This document shows positions 13,887-21,115 of a stretch of DNA of 22,492 nt, piece by piece. A program made the position numbers and the translations under genes. The stretch lies in IMG/VR virus record IMGVR_UViG_3300009159_000348, positions 1-22,492 of that record, one strand, 5' to 3'. Numbering within the stretch: position 1 is the stretch's first letter; the number at the start of each line of letters is the position of its first letter. The stretch is from a virus. Below the pieces are notes generated by a model, which made no database searches, was not told where the DNA came from, and saw only the letters and a list, made by a program, of their open reading frames with translations.

Positions 13887-14247
13887 TTAATGCCTCGCTT
13901 TCGTTTTTGAGTTCGTCTAGGTCTTTTGAATTGATCGTTAAAATGTCGGTGTATTCGGTCACGTCGTTTTCTACCAAGTTGAAAAGGTGCGCTTTTCTTT
14001 TGGCGACGCCGTCGCGTAGGTTGTTCTCTAGGTTCTTTGTCGCGTGGTGCGCGTTTGCCATGTCCGCCTTTGTTGGCTGATAGTAAAAGACAAACTTCAC
14101 TCCATGCCCGTTTATTGTGCCGTCGATGATGTTCACACTCTGCGCGGTGGGTTTCATGACCTCGTAGGCTTTTTGTGGGCGGAGTTGGTTTCGTAAAATT
14201 TCTATTGCGTCATGGCGTTGTTGCGCTTGGGTTGGTGTGGTTTTCAT
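13873..14247 (-). CDS. hypothetical protein
   Basis: 124-aa protein. A central beta segment (NIIDGTINGHGVKFVFYYQP) lies between a helical N-terminus (QQRHDAIEILRNQLRPQKAY) and a long charged C-terminal helix (ITNSKDL-like DELKNESEALNE region). No family recognised. ATGA overlap with the gene upstream and 14-base overlap with the 633-aa gene downstream. Confidence 0.7.
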   Translation of the reverse strand: MKTTPTQAQQRHDAIEILRNQLRPQKAYEVMKPTAQSVNIIDGTINGHGVKFVFYYQPTKADMANAHHATKNLENNLRDGVAKRKAHLFNLVENDVTEYTDILTINSKDLDELKNESEALNERE

Positions 14248-14489
14248 TTTGTGCCTTTCGTGAGTTGGTTTAATTTGTCTTGAAATTCTTGAAGCATAAG
14301 TTCGGCGTCGTAAACTCTCGCGCCTGTGGTTTCGTCCATGTAAAAATAAATTTCCTGTTCGATCACGTCAAAGTCCAAAAATCGCGCGTCGTCGTCGAGG
14401 TTGTGTTCTATTTTCATGTTCTGCGCGGTTCGATTAACGTAGGCGTCAAATTCTTTTTGATTTTTGAACGGGGTTTCGTTGGTTTCCAT
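14244..14489 (-). CDS. hypothetical acidic protein
   Basis: 81-aa acidic protein beginning METNETPFKNQKEFDAYVNR, with DARFLDFDVIEQEIYFYMDE and a C-terminal amphipathic helix (AELMLQEFQDKLNQLTKG). Soluble, no known motif. It lies three bases from the 66-aa possible HTH gene and overlaps the next gene by ATGA. Confidence 0.7.
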   Translation of the reverse strand: METNETPFKNQKEFDAYVNRTAQNMKIEHNLDDDARFLDFDVIEQEIYFYMDETTGARVYDAELMLQEFQDKLNQLTKGTK

Positions 14490-14492
14490 TTT

Positions 14493-14693
14493 TTATTGTC
14501 CTTTGTATTGAGTTTTGATAAAAAATTCTCGCGTTGTTTGTTCTACTTGTGCAATTGAGAGGCGTAGTTTGAACGCGGTTTCATAAGTGCTATTAAAAAG
14601 CAGAGTTGAGAGAATAACGCGCTCGGTTATGTTGAGCGCGTCGGGTTGTTTCAATGCCCGTTCAATTCTCGGGCGTAGGTAGTCGAGGTTCAT
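14493..14693 (-). CDS. possible GerE/LuxR-like HTH protein
   Basis: 66-aa protein. Residues about 20-60 (NITERVILSTLLFNSTYETA, then FKLRLSIAQVEQTTREFF) follow the spacing of a GerE/LuxR-type HTH: 'LT.rE..vL..L..g.s..eiA..L.lS..tV......'. The fit is by eye and the usual glycine in the turn is replaced, so this is suggestive only. If right, this is the only likely DNA-binding regulator of the second leftward operon, and it could act at the dyad sites near 10733 and 10850 or at its own promoter. Confidence 0.6.
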   Translation of the reverse strand: MNLDYLRPRIERALKQPDALNITERVILSTLLFNSTYETAFKLRLSIAQVEQTTREFFIKTQYKGQ

Positions 14694-14695
14694 TT

Positions 14696-15004
14696 TTAGC
14701 CCCTATATCCGAGATCGGAAAGGTCATTTTTAAGTTGAAATACTGCGCGTTGATATTGCGAGTGCTTGGTTGTTGTTTTGTGGTGTTCGTCGTGCGCGTC
14801 TGATGTTTCAATGTCATAAGCGAGGTTGTTAAGTTTAACCGCGAGTTCGATTAAAACATTGTGGTCGTGCGAGGTGTCTTGTGTGAACGTGGGGTTTTCT
14901 GCCATGACTTCGTCGATCAGTTTCCAAAAGACGTGGCGGACGCCGTTATCGAGTGACGTTCTTATGACTACTTGATCTATCGTGTAGGTGGGTTTCATGT
15001 TCAT
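14696..15004 (-). CDS. hypothetical protein, first gene of the peptidase operon
   Basis: 102-aa soluble protein beginning MNMKPTYTIDQVVIRTSLDN, with a His/Asp-rich centre (TSDAHDEHHKTTTKHSQYQR). No recognised domain. AAAGG lies about six bases before the ATG at 15004; a second ATG two codons in is possible. It is the first gene behind the putative promoter at 15050-15078. Confidence 0.7.
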   Translation of the reverse strand: MNMKPTYTIDQVVIRTSLDNGVRHVFWKLIDEVMAENPTFTQDTSHDHNVLIELAVKLNNLAYDIETSDAHDEHHKTTTKHSQYQRAVFQLKNDLSDLGYRG

Positions 15005-15049
15005 ATAATGCCTTTCGTTTGTAGTTGATAAATTAATACTGCGTCCGCG

Positions 15050-15078
15050 ATTATCTCAAACAATCTAAACTTTGTATA
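15050..15078 (-). promoter_or_regulatory. putative promoter of the 15004-10976 operon
   Basis: Minus-strand TATACA (15078-15073), 17-base spacer and GATAAT (15055-15050). The -35 matches 4/6 and the -10 matches 5/6. The surrounding GTTTGAGATAATCG (15061-15048) is identical to the -10 region of the other leftward promoter, which is the main support. It lies 46 bases before the first ATG. Confidence 0.6.
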
Positions 15079-15098
15079 GTAATTTTTTACAATGGGTT

Positions 15099-15119
15099 AA
15101 AAAAAGGCGCGGAACGCGC
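15099..15119 (-). terminator. short rho-independent terminator upstream of the peptidase operon promoter
   Basis: Minus strand: a GCGCG/CGCGC stem of five G-C pairs with a 3-base loop (15119-15107), then C and seven T (15106-15099). It would stop leftward transcription entering from the SprT-like gene side and insulate the promoter at 15050-15078. The stem is short, so moderate confidence. Confidence 0.5.
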
Positions 15120-15140
15120 GTAAGTCGTTGATTAATAACA

Positions 15141-15158
15141 GGTTCATGAGTTCATGTT
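15141..15158. repeat. GGTTCATG(A/G)GTTCATGTT direct repeat, copy 1
   Basis: GGTTCATGAGTTCATGTT matches 15271-15288 at 17 of 18 bases and is itself two GTTCATG units. Both copies follow ATTAAT-containing AT-rich sequence and flank the AT-rich tract. Confidence 0.7.
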
Positions 15159-15220
15159 TTGCTAACTTTACTTTAAAACGTGAACCGAAGGTTTTATGAA
15201 TGAGTGAATGAGAGTTAAGT

Positions 15221-15270
15221 TATTGATTTATATAGATATATTATATTATTTATTATTATTATTAATGATT
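15221..15270. other. AT-rich tract, possible DNA unwinding element
   Basis: Only 3 of these 50 bases are G or C, with a (TTA)n-like core (TTATTATTATTATTAA). It is flanked by the GGTTCATG repeats at 15141 and 15271, in the gap between the leftward and rightward gene blocks. Iteron-like repeats beside an AT-rich tract are the usual form of a replication origin; that role is inferred. Confidence 0.45.
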
Positions 15271-15288
15271 GGTTCATGGGTTCATGTT
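15271..15288. repeat. GGTTCATG(A/G)GTTCATGTT direct repeat, copy 2
   Basis: Second copy, 130 bases from the first. It overlaps the possible ATG (15284) of the doubtful rightward reading frame. Confidence 0.7.
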
Positions 15289-15547
15289 AAAAAAAGAGGA
15301 CAAGGGGGGAGGACGATCACTGCTCTACGAAGTCGAACGACGTGCAAACAATTCGAAACTCATTTCCCGATGTCCTATTATTTGGCATGAACTTCGTGAA
15401 CTTCATGAACTTCTCAATATAATCAAGGACTTACAACGTGAACGCCGTAAAATAAAACGTGAACTTCATGAACTTCTCAATATAATCAATGACTTACGCG
15501 CGAACCGCGCCTCCATGAACCGAGTGAACGAGGTGGACGAAGTTTAA
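15284..15547 (+). CDS. doubtful rightward ORF with duplicated coiled-coil segment
   Basis: 87 codons starting MLKKEDKGGGRSLLYEVERR. No clear Shine-Dalgarno precedes the ATG. The middle is a 21-residue tandem repeat, RELHELLNII(K/N)DL plus spacer, encoded by the 63-bp DNA duplication; with three heptads it would form a coiled coil. The end (RVNEVDEV) derives from low-complexity GTGAAC-type DNA. After the TAA the same frame stays open for 68 more codons. It could be a small real gene, a decayed gene split by a nonsense change, or an open frame produced by a repeat-rich control region. Confidence 0.35.
   Translation: MLKKEDKGGGRSLLYEVERRANNSKLISRCPIIWHELRELHELLNIIKDLQRERRKIKRELHELLNIINDLRANRASMNRVNEVDEV
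15395..15433. repeat. 63-bp tandem duplication, conserved 39-bp part, copy 1
   Basis: Starts CGTGAACTTCATGAACTTCT and ends CAAGGACTTA. It matches 15458-15496 at 38 of 39 bases. The period is exactly 63 bp, so the duplication keeps the reading frame. Each copy contains the TTCATGAA palindrome. Confidence 0.85.
15458..15496. repeat. 63-bp tandem duplication, conserved 39-bp part, copy 2
   Basis: Second copy with a single G-to-T difference. The intervening 24 bases (15434-15457) are not obviously repeated after copy 2, where the sequence passes into G+C-rich GTGAAC/GTGGAC low-complexity DNA. Confidence 0.85.
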
Positions 15548-15820
15548 CGGGGTAATAACCAAGCAAACGAGGCGGACGCGGTGAACTTCGTGGACGCGGT
15601 AGGAACTAGGCGCGACGCGGTCGCATACTACGAACCCCACCCGCACCCCATCACCCCGTTTTACAAAGTAGGAGTCCCGTCATTCCCTACATTGAACCCA
15701 ACGCAAATGGTCAGAAAAAAAGTCAAATATAGAAACACCCCCCATACCAAATAAAAAGGGTCAACAAAAAAAATTTCTATAAAAAAATGTGAAAAGTAGG
15801 GGTGTAAAGCAAGGTTTTAC
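15548..15820. other. intergenic stretch with open frame after an in-frame stop
   Basis: No supported gene. Positions 15548-15751 form 68 sense codons in the same frame as the ORF ending at 15547, closing with TAA at 15752-15754; the far part reads like a Pro/Tyr/Lys-rich protein tail (PHPITPFYKVGVPSFPTLNP). There is no good start codon or ribosome site for it alone. 15755-15820 is A-rich and holds only weak inverted repeats near the SprT-like stop. Confidence 0.4.
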
Positions 15821-16165
15821 TTAGATAGCTTTAGGGTCGAAGTTGTAAAGCTCGGAGTAAACATCTTTAATACGCATGAATTTAGCCCCGTGTTGATCAA
15901 AGTCATCATCGCCTCGAACGTAGAGAGCTAAGTGAACCATTTCATGGAGGAGGGTTTGAAAAATAGTGATGAAATGACCACAAGAACCAGAACTTATTTC
16001 AATAGCCATGTCCACTTCGTCAAAACAGCCATATATAGTAGGGTTTTTGATAACACGGAACTTAACTTTGTCCGACTTAGGCATAGGAAGTCTATTAAAG
16101 GGCGGCAATTTACACGCCATGTTGTATAAAATCTCTAAATTCTTCTTAGTCAACGTAGTTTTCAT
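15821..16165 (-). CDS. SprT-like zinc metalloprotease
   Basis: 114-aa protein with the SprT/Spartan-like active site: TLLHEMVHLALYVRG carrying H74-E75-x2-H78 and the third ligand H92 in DQHGAKF. It is a minimal catalytic domain without the zinc-ribbon C-terminus found in bacterial SprT. Eukaryotic Spartan removes DNA-protein crosslinks; the phage protein's role is unknown, with covalent DNA-protein complexes or host factors as plausible targets. It stands alone, leftward, opposite the terminase genes and 96 bases from their start. The basic linker KPTIYG...FDEVDMAIEI-type strand before the helix fits the family. Confidence 0.85.
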   Translation of the reverse strand: MKTTLTKKNLEILYNMACKLPPFNRLPMPKSDKVKFRVIKNPTIYGCFDEVDMAIEISSGSCGHFITIFQTLLHEMVHLALYVRGDDDFDQHGAKFMRIKDVYSELYNFDPKAI

Positions 16166-16261
16166 TTAGACATTCTACCAAAAGACTGTGCAAATAAGAT
16201 AAAACTAGGTTAAAATAGTTAAATAAGCTGCAAATTCTATTCAAAGGTGTAACAGCGACAC
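16166..16261. promoter_or_regulatory. divergent control region between SprT-like and terminase genes
   Basis: 96-bp AT-rich gap from which the SprT-like gene runs left and the structural genes run right, so start signals for both should lie here or in the neighbouring junction. I see no convincing sigma70 pair in either direction; TTAAAAT near 16211 is the best rightward -10-like string, with only a 3/6 -35. Phage-specific or activated promoters are possible. Confidence 0.35.
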
Positions 16262-16903
16262 ATGAACGACCTAAACAGTCAACAAAATCAATCAGATAAC
16301 TCTGATCACGACGTTTCTTACGTAATTATGATGCCCAACATCGATGAGGACGTCCCTTTGCCTAAAAATCCTAAAGATGCTATGCCTGAACTAGGTATGG
16401 AAGAAGAGTTACAGGTTAGAGTTGAGACAGTTAAGACCATAGCTGATCTAAAAGGTGAACCTATTCCTGATGCTAGCCCGGCAGAACAACAAAAAGCAGT
16501 CGACTTTGTTAAAAGAGTCATGACAGATCCCAACTTTAAACCTGAATATGGTACATACACCGATCCTACGATGGCATTTTGTGCAGGTATGGTAGCTCAG
16601 ACACAGGTACTACTCGCAAAGGAACTAGCAGACTATAAACTCTATGTAGTTAACAATTTAATCAAGGTCATAGAGACAACAAAGAATCCTAAAGAGAAGA
16701 CAACAGCATTAAGAGCGTTAGGCGAGGTTGATGGTGTAGACGCGTTTAAGAAGAAGACTGAAGTGACTCACAAGATGGAGTCGATGGAGGAGGTTGAGAA
16801 AGAACTTCTTACTATGTTAAACGACTTCAAGCAAAAAGGACTCATGAAGGAGCCAGCGCAGACAATAGATGCAGAAGTGATAGAAGATAAAACAGATGAG
16901 TGA
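16262..16903 (+). CDS. probable terminase small subunit
   Basis: 213-aa protein directly before the large terminase, overlapping its start by 8 bases. The central region (PAEQQKAVDFVKRVMTDPNF, then AFCAGMVAQTQVLLAKELAD and EKTTALRALGEVDGVDAFKK) is helical, and the acidic C-terminus (IDAEVIEDKTDE) resembles the tail by which small terminases contact the large one. The assignment rests mainly on position and character; no clear N-terminal HTH is seen. AAAGGTG lies rather far (about 14 bases) from the ATG, so a later start (e.g. 16325 or 16328) cannot be excluded. Confidence 0.7.
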   Translation: MNDLNSQQNQSDNSDHDVSYVIMMPNIDEDVPLPKNPKDAMPELGMEEELQVRVETVKTIADLKGEPIPDASPAEQQKAVDFVKRVMTDPNFKPEYGTYTDPTMAFCAGMVAQTQVLLAKELADYKLYVVNNLIKVIETTKNPKEKTTALRALGEVDGVDAFKKKTEVTHKMESMEEVEKELLTMLNDFKQKGLMKEPAQTIDAEVIEDKTDE

Positions 16904-18434
16904 GGAAAGGCTAACCCCAGAGAAAGCCGCGGAGTTAATGCAGATCATTCCACATCTGGATGATAACAAGAAGAGAGTAGCACTAGCGAAGTTAAGAGTG
17001 TTTAAGAAGAATTGGGTACAAGAACACGGTAAGGATAGTTTTCTAGACTTTATTATGCACGTGTATCCAGGTTACATGATAGGAGATCACCATCGAAGAT
17101 TGGCTAAGATATTTGAAGAGATTGCTAATGGCAAGAAGAAGAGAGTTATCGTTAACATTGCTCCTAGGCACGGTAAATCGGAGCTTATTTCATATCTTGC
17201 GCCGGCATGGTTCCTTGGTAAGTATCCACACAAAAAAGTTATTATGGCATCTCATACAGCTGACTTGGCAGTTAACTTTGGGCGTCGTGTGCGTAACCTC
17301 GTGGGTAGTGACGCTTATAAAGACATTTTTCCACAAGTAGAACTACAAGCAGATAGTAAATCAGCATCACGATGGGGGACAAATTTTAATGGGGAATATT
17401 TTGCTATTGGTGTGGGTGGTGCCCTCGCTGGTCGCGGGGCTGATTTGTTTATCATTGATGACCCACACTCAGAACAGGATGCTAAACTTGGACGATCTGA
17501 TGTATTTAAGCCTGCTTGGGAGTGGTTTCAGTCTGGCCCTTTACAACGTCTTATGCCTGGCGGTGCGATAATTGTAGTCATGACTCGGTGGTCTAAGCTT
17601 GACTTGACGGGTGAAATTGTAAACCAAATGGTTAAGAATAACGAAGTAGATGACTGGGAGGTCGTAGAGTTTCCAGCAATATTGACGGATAAAGACGGAG
17701 AAGAACGTAGCTTATGGCCTGAGTTCTGGCCACTAGAAGAATTAAAAGCTAAGAAGGCCGCGTTAGATATTAGGTATTGGAACTCACAATACTTACAAAA
17801 CCCAGTATCAGAAGAGGGCGCTCTAATTAAAAGAGAGTGGTGGAAGATATGGGAAGGAGAAGATCCTCCTAAGTGTGAATTCACAATTATGACACTAGAC
17901 GCTGCTCAAGAAGCTAATAACCGTGCTGACTATAATGCACTAACAACATGGGGTGTCTTTTTTAACGAAGAAACCAATAACTATAATATAATACTATTAA
18001 ATGCAATTAAGAAACGATTAGAGTTCCCCGACTTAAAAGAGCTTTGTATACAAGAATATAAGGATTGGGAGCCTGACGCATTCATAGTAGAAAAGAAATC
18101 TAACGGAGCTGCACTCTATCAAGAGGTTAGACGCATGGGCATTCCTGTTGGTGAATTTACACCAGGTAAAGGGCAAGATAAAATTAGTCGTGTAAATGCA
18201 GTGTCAGATTTGTTTAGAAGTGGTATAGTGTGGGCTCCAGATCATAGATGGGCGCATGAAGTAATTGAAGAGTGTAATGACTTTCCAAGTGGAGCGAATG
18301 ACGACTTAGTTGACGCGACAACACTTGCACTGATGAGGTTTAGACAGGGTGGCTTTATTAGGTTACCTAGTGATGAAGAAGATGACGTGGTATATGGGAT
18401 TCCAGGTCGTGGTAAAAAATTATACGCAATATAG
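16896..18434 (+). CDS. terL: terminase large subunit
   Basis: 512-aa packaging motor and headful nuclease. ATPase domain: Walker A-type APRHGKSE (89-96), Walker B LFIIDDPHSE (D188/D189) and coupling motif VVMTRWS (227-233). Nuclease domain (RNase H-like): D335 in IMTLDAAQE, E399 in FIVEKKSNG, and D470/D473 in ANDDLVDATT. All motifs are intact and the length is normal. It cuts concatemeric DNA and drives it into the prohead through the portal encoded next. The start lies within the end of the small-subunit gene. Confidence 0.97.
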   Translation: MSEERLTPEKAAELMQIIPHLDDNKKRVALAKLRVFKKNWVQEHGKDSFLDFIMHVYPGYMIGDHHRRLAKIFEEIANGKKKRVIVNIAPRHGKSELISYLAPAWFLGKYPHKKVIMASHTADLAVNFGRRVRNLVGSDAYKDIFPQVELQADSKSASRWGTNFNGEYFAIGVGGALAGRGADLFIIDDPHSEQDAKLGRSDVFKPAWEWFQSGPLQRLMPGGAIIVVMTRWSKLDLTGEIVNQMVKNNEVDDWEVVEFPAILTDKDGEERSLWPEFWPLEELKAKKAALDIRYWNSQYLQNPVSEEGALIKREWWKIWEGEDPPKCEFTIMTLDAAQEANNRADYNALTTWGVFFNEETNNYNIILLNAIKKRLEFPDLKELCIQEYKDWEPDAFIVEKKSNGAALYQEVRRMGIPVGEFTPGKGQDKISRVNAVSDLFRSGIVWAPDHRWAHEVIEECNDFPSGANDDLVDATTLALMRFRQGGFIRLPSDEEDDVVYGIPGRGKKLYAI

Positions 18435-18445
18435 GAAAATAAAAT

Positions 18446-20917
18446 ATGGCAGACATAGATAAAAGTTTATCGCAAGCACCACAAGGATTAGAAGCGATGG
18501 CTATGGGCGAACCCGACTTAAGCATCGAAATTGAAAATGCAGATTCTGTTACATTAGATGACGGTAGCATGGAGATTATGCTTGAAGCGGGCAAAGAACG
18601 AACAGACGAATTTAATGTGAACTTAGCAGAAGAACTTGATGAAGGCGTGTTGACAGAATTATCAGGTGATCTACTTAGTGAAATTACATCAGACTTAGAT
18701 TCAAGAAAAGATTGGTTAACTACATACGTAGACGGATTAGAATTACTAGGTCTTAAAATTGAAGACCGTACCGAACCGTGGCCTGGGGCATGCAATGTGT
18801 ACCACCCCTTAATGACGGAAGCGCTGGTTAAGTTCCAAGCTGAAACTATGATGGAGACATTTCCAGCATCAGGTCCAGTTAAAACACAGATCATCGGTAA
18901 GCAGACTAAAGAAAAAGAAGATGCAGCTGAACGTGTTAAAGAGGACATGAATTATCAGTTAACCGATGTTATGGCTGAGTATAGACCTGAACACGAAAGA
19001 ATGTTGTGGGGACTAGGTTTAGCAGGTAACTCATTTAAAAAGATTTATTATGATCCATCTATAGAACGCCAAGTTGCAATGTATGTAACTGCAGAGGACA
19101 TGGTAGTTCCTTATGGTGCATCTAATTTAGAAACAGCTGAACGTGTAACCCACGTCATGCGTAAAACTAAAAACGAAATTAAAAAACTTCAAGCAGCAGG
19201 ATTTTATCGCGACGTTGATCTAGGCGAACCATTCTTAGATATTGACGAAGCTGAGAAAAAGATTGCAGAGAAACTTGGCTTTAACGCAGCTGAAGATGAT
19301 AGATATAAACTTTACGAAATTCACACCCTACTCGATATCCCTGAGTTAAAAGATAGTGATGACGGAATTGCTTTACCATACGTAGTTACAATAGAAAAAG
19401 GTACTGGCACTATATTATCAATTAGACGTAACTGGAACCCAGAAGATGAGTTGAAATTAAAACGTCAACACTTTGTTCACTACGGTTACATACCAGGCTT
19501 TGGTTTCTATTGCTTCGGTTTAATCCATTTGATAGGTGCTTTCGCCAAATCAGGTACTATGATCTTACGTCAACTTGTTGACGCGGGTACCCTATCAAAC
19601 TTACCAGGTGGTATGAAGTCACGAGGACTTCGTATTAAAGGCGATGATACACCAATCGCACCAGGTGAATGGCGTGACGTAGATGTACCAAGTGGTGCTA
19701 TTCGTGACAACATTTTACCTCTTCCATACAAAGAGCCTTCACAAGTATTAAATTCATTGATGAATCAAATCATCGAAGAAGGTCGTGCATTTGCTAATGC
19801 TGAAGGTTTAAAAGTTTCTGACATGTCATCTAATGCGCCTGTCGGCACAACTCTAGCTATCTTAGAAAGAACATTGAAAGTAACATCAGCTATTCAAGCT
19901 CGTATTTACTATGCAATGAAACAAGAGTTTAAACTTCTTAAAGGTATTATTAGAGACTACACTCCGTCAGAATATAACTATGATCCTGAAGTGGGCGATA
20001 GACGTGCTAAACAAGCAGACTACGATAACGTAGATGTGATTCCTGTAAGTGATCCAAATGCTGCAACAATGTCACAGAAAGTTGTTCAGTATCAAGCTGT
20101 TATGCAGATGGCTCAAGCAAACCCACAGATCTATGATTTACCAGAACTTAATCGCCAGATGTTAGAAGTATTAGGTATTAAGAATATTGGCAAGCTTATT
20201 CCAAGTACAGAAGATCAGAAACCTAAAGATCCTGTATCTGAAAATATGGCTGTTATTAATGGTAAACCTGTTAAAGCATTTATCTATCAAGATCATCAAG
20301 CTCATATTGCAGTTCATATGGCAGCAATGCAAGATCCTAAGATGATGCAAATGATAGGTCAAAATCCAATGGCTTCTCAAATTCAAGCTGCAGCAATGGC
20401 TCACATAAATGAACATATTGCGTTTGAATATAGAAAACAAATTGAAGAACAGTTAGGCGTACCATTACCTAATCCAGATGAAAACTTACCTGAAGACGTG
20501 GAAGTTCAATTATCTAGATTAACTGCTGATGCGGCTAATAAACTTCTACAAAAAGATCAAGCTGAAGTTCAACAACAACAAATTGAACAACAACAACAAG
20601 ATCCGTTAATCCAAATGCAACAGCAAGAACTTCAAATCAAACAACAAGAAGTTCAAATTAAGCAACAAGAATCTCAAGCTAAGATTCAAGAAGGACAAGC
20701 TAAGATTCAAATTGAACAACAAAAACTTGAGTTTGAAAAATCTAAAGCTGAAAATGAACAAAAATTAAATGCTATGGAAATGACTGCAAAAGTATCTATG
20801 GACAAGAAAAGATTAGAGTCTCAGCAATCATTAGATGGAGTAAAGATTGGTCTAGATGCAGCGATTAAAAATGAGCAACTAGGAATACAAAAGGATAATA
20901 AACAACCAAAGGAGTAG
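18446..20917 (+). CDS. portal protein
   Basis: 823-aa portal, large and of the podovirus/P22-like size class. Seen: PWPGACNVYHPLMTEALVKF and the following AETMMETFPASGPVK, typical of the portal wing/clip start in many aquatic phages; GLGLAGNSFKKIYYDP; a stem-like ending around DMSSNAPVGTTLAILERTLK. Residues about 705-775 are a Gln-rich coiled coil (QQQQIEQQQQDP, EVQIKQQESQAKIQEGQ) that would form an extended barrel like the P22 portal. It is 11 bases after terL, with AGGA before the ATG. The dodecameric ring is the site of DNA entry and tail attachment. Confidence 0.93.
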   Translation: MADIDKSLSQAPQGLEAMAMGEPDLSIEIENADSVTLDDGSMEIMLEAGKERTDEFNVNLAEELDEGVLTELSGDLLSEITSDLDSRKDWLTTYVDGLELLGLKIEDRTEPWPGACNVYHPLMTEALVKFQAETMMETFPASGPVKTQIIGKQTKEKEDAAERVKEDMNYQLTDVMAEYRPEHERMLWGLGLAGNSFKKIYYDPSIERQVAMYVTAEDMVVPYGASNLETAERVTHVMRKTKNEIKKLQAAGFYRDVDLGEPFLDIDEAEKKIAEKLGFNAAEDDRYKLYEIHTLLDIPELKDSDDGIALPYVVTIEKGTGTILSIRRNWNPEDELKLKRQHFVHYGYIPGFGFYCFGLIHLIGAFAKSGTMILRQLVDAGTLSNLPGGMKSRGLRIKGDDTPIAPGEWRDVDVPSGAIRDNILPLPYKEPSQVLNSLMNQIIEEGRAFANAEGLKVSDMSSNAPVGTTLAILERTLKVTSAIQARIYYAMKQEFKLLKGIIRDYTPSEYNYDPEVGDRRAKQADYDNVDVIPVSDPNAATMSQKVVQYQAVMQMAQANPQIYDLPELNRQMLEVLGIKNIGKLIPSTEDQKPKDPVSENMAVINGKPVKAFIYQDHQAHIAVHMAAMQDPKMMQMIGQNPMASQIQAAAMAHINEHIAFEYRKQIEEQLGVPLPNPDENLPEDVEVQLSRLTADAANKLLQKDQAEVQQQQIEQQQQDPLIQMQQQELQIKQQEVQIKQQESQAKIQEGQAKIQIEQQKLEFEKSKAENEQKLNAMEMTAKVSMDKKRLESQQSLDGVKIGLDAAIKNEQLGIQKDNKQPKE

Positions 20918-20920
20918 TAA

Positions 20921-21115
20921 ATGATAGACCCAACGCTTGAGCTATTAATCAGTAAGATAGCTGAAAGACGCAAAGAAGTATTAGGTTCAATTGCTGAAGG
21001 TTCTGCGAAAGATTACGCGCATTACCAATCTGCTGTCGGATATATACGGGCTTGTGATACGATACAAGGCATTATTGCTGACATCGTAGACAGGATGGAG
21101 AACTCAGATGAGTGA
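20921..21115 (+). CDS. small structural-module hypothetical protein
   Basis: 64-aa all-helical acidic protein beginning MIDPTLELLISKIAERRKEV. GGAG lies six bases before the ATG (AAAGGAGTAGTAAATG), a strong site. It lies between the portal and the co-chaperonin and overlaps the latter by 8 bases. The pattern (helix, SAKDYAHYQSAVGYIRACD, helix) is seen in small genes next to phage portals; role unknown, possibly an assembly factor. Confidence 0.8.
   Translation: MIDPTLELLISKIAERRKEVLGSIAEGSAKDYAHYQSAVGYIRACDTIQGIIADIVDRMENSDE

Noticed and set aside
15208-15390. 60-codon rightward frame with a hydrophobic N-terminus
   Set aside because: The hydrophobic stretch comes from the TTA-rich low-complexity tract; no ribosome site, and it is out of frame with the longer candidate at 15284.
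18367-18948. 193-codon leftward frame opposite the start of the portal gene
   Set aside because: Ser-rich translation typical of antisense to acidic coding sequence; the portal on the other strand is unambiguous.
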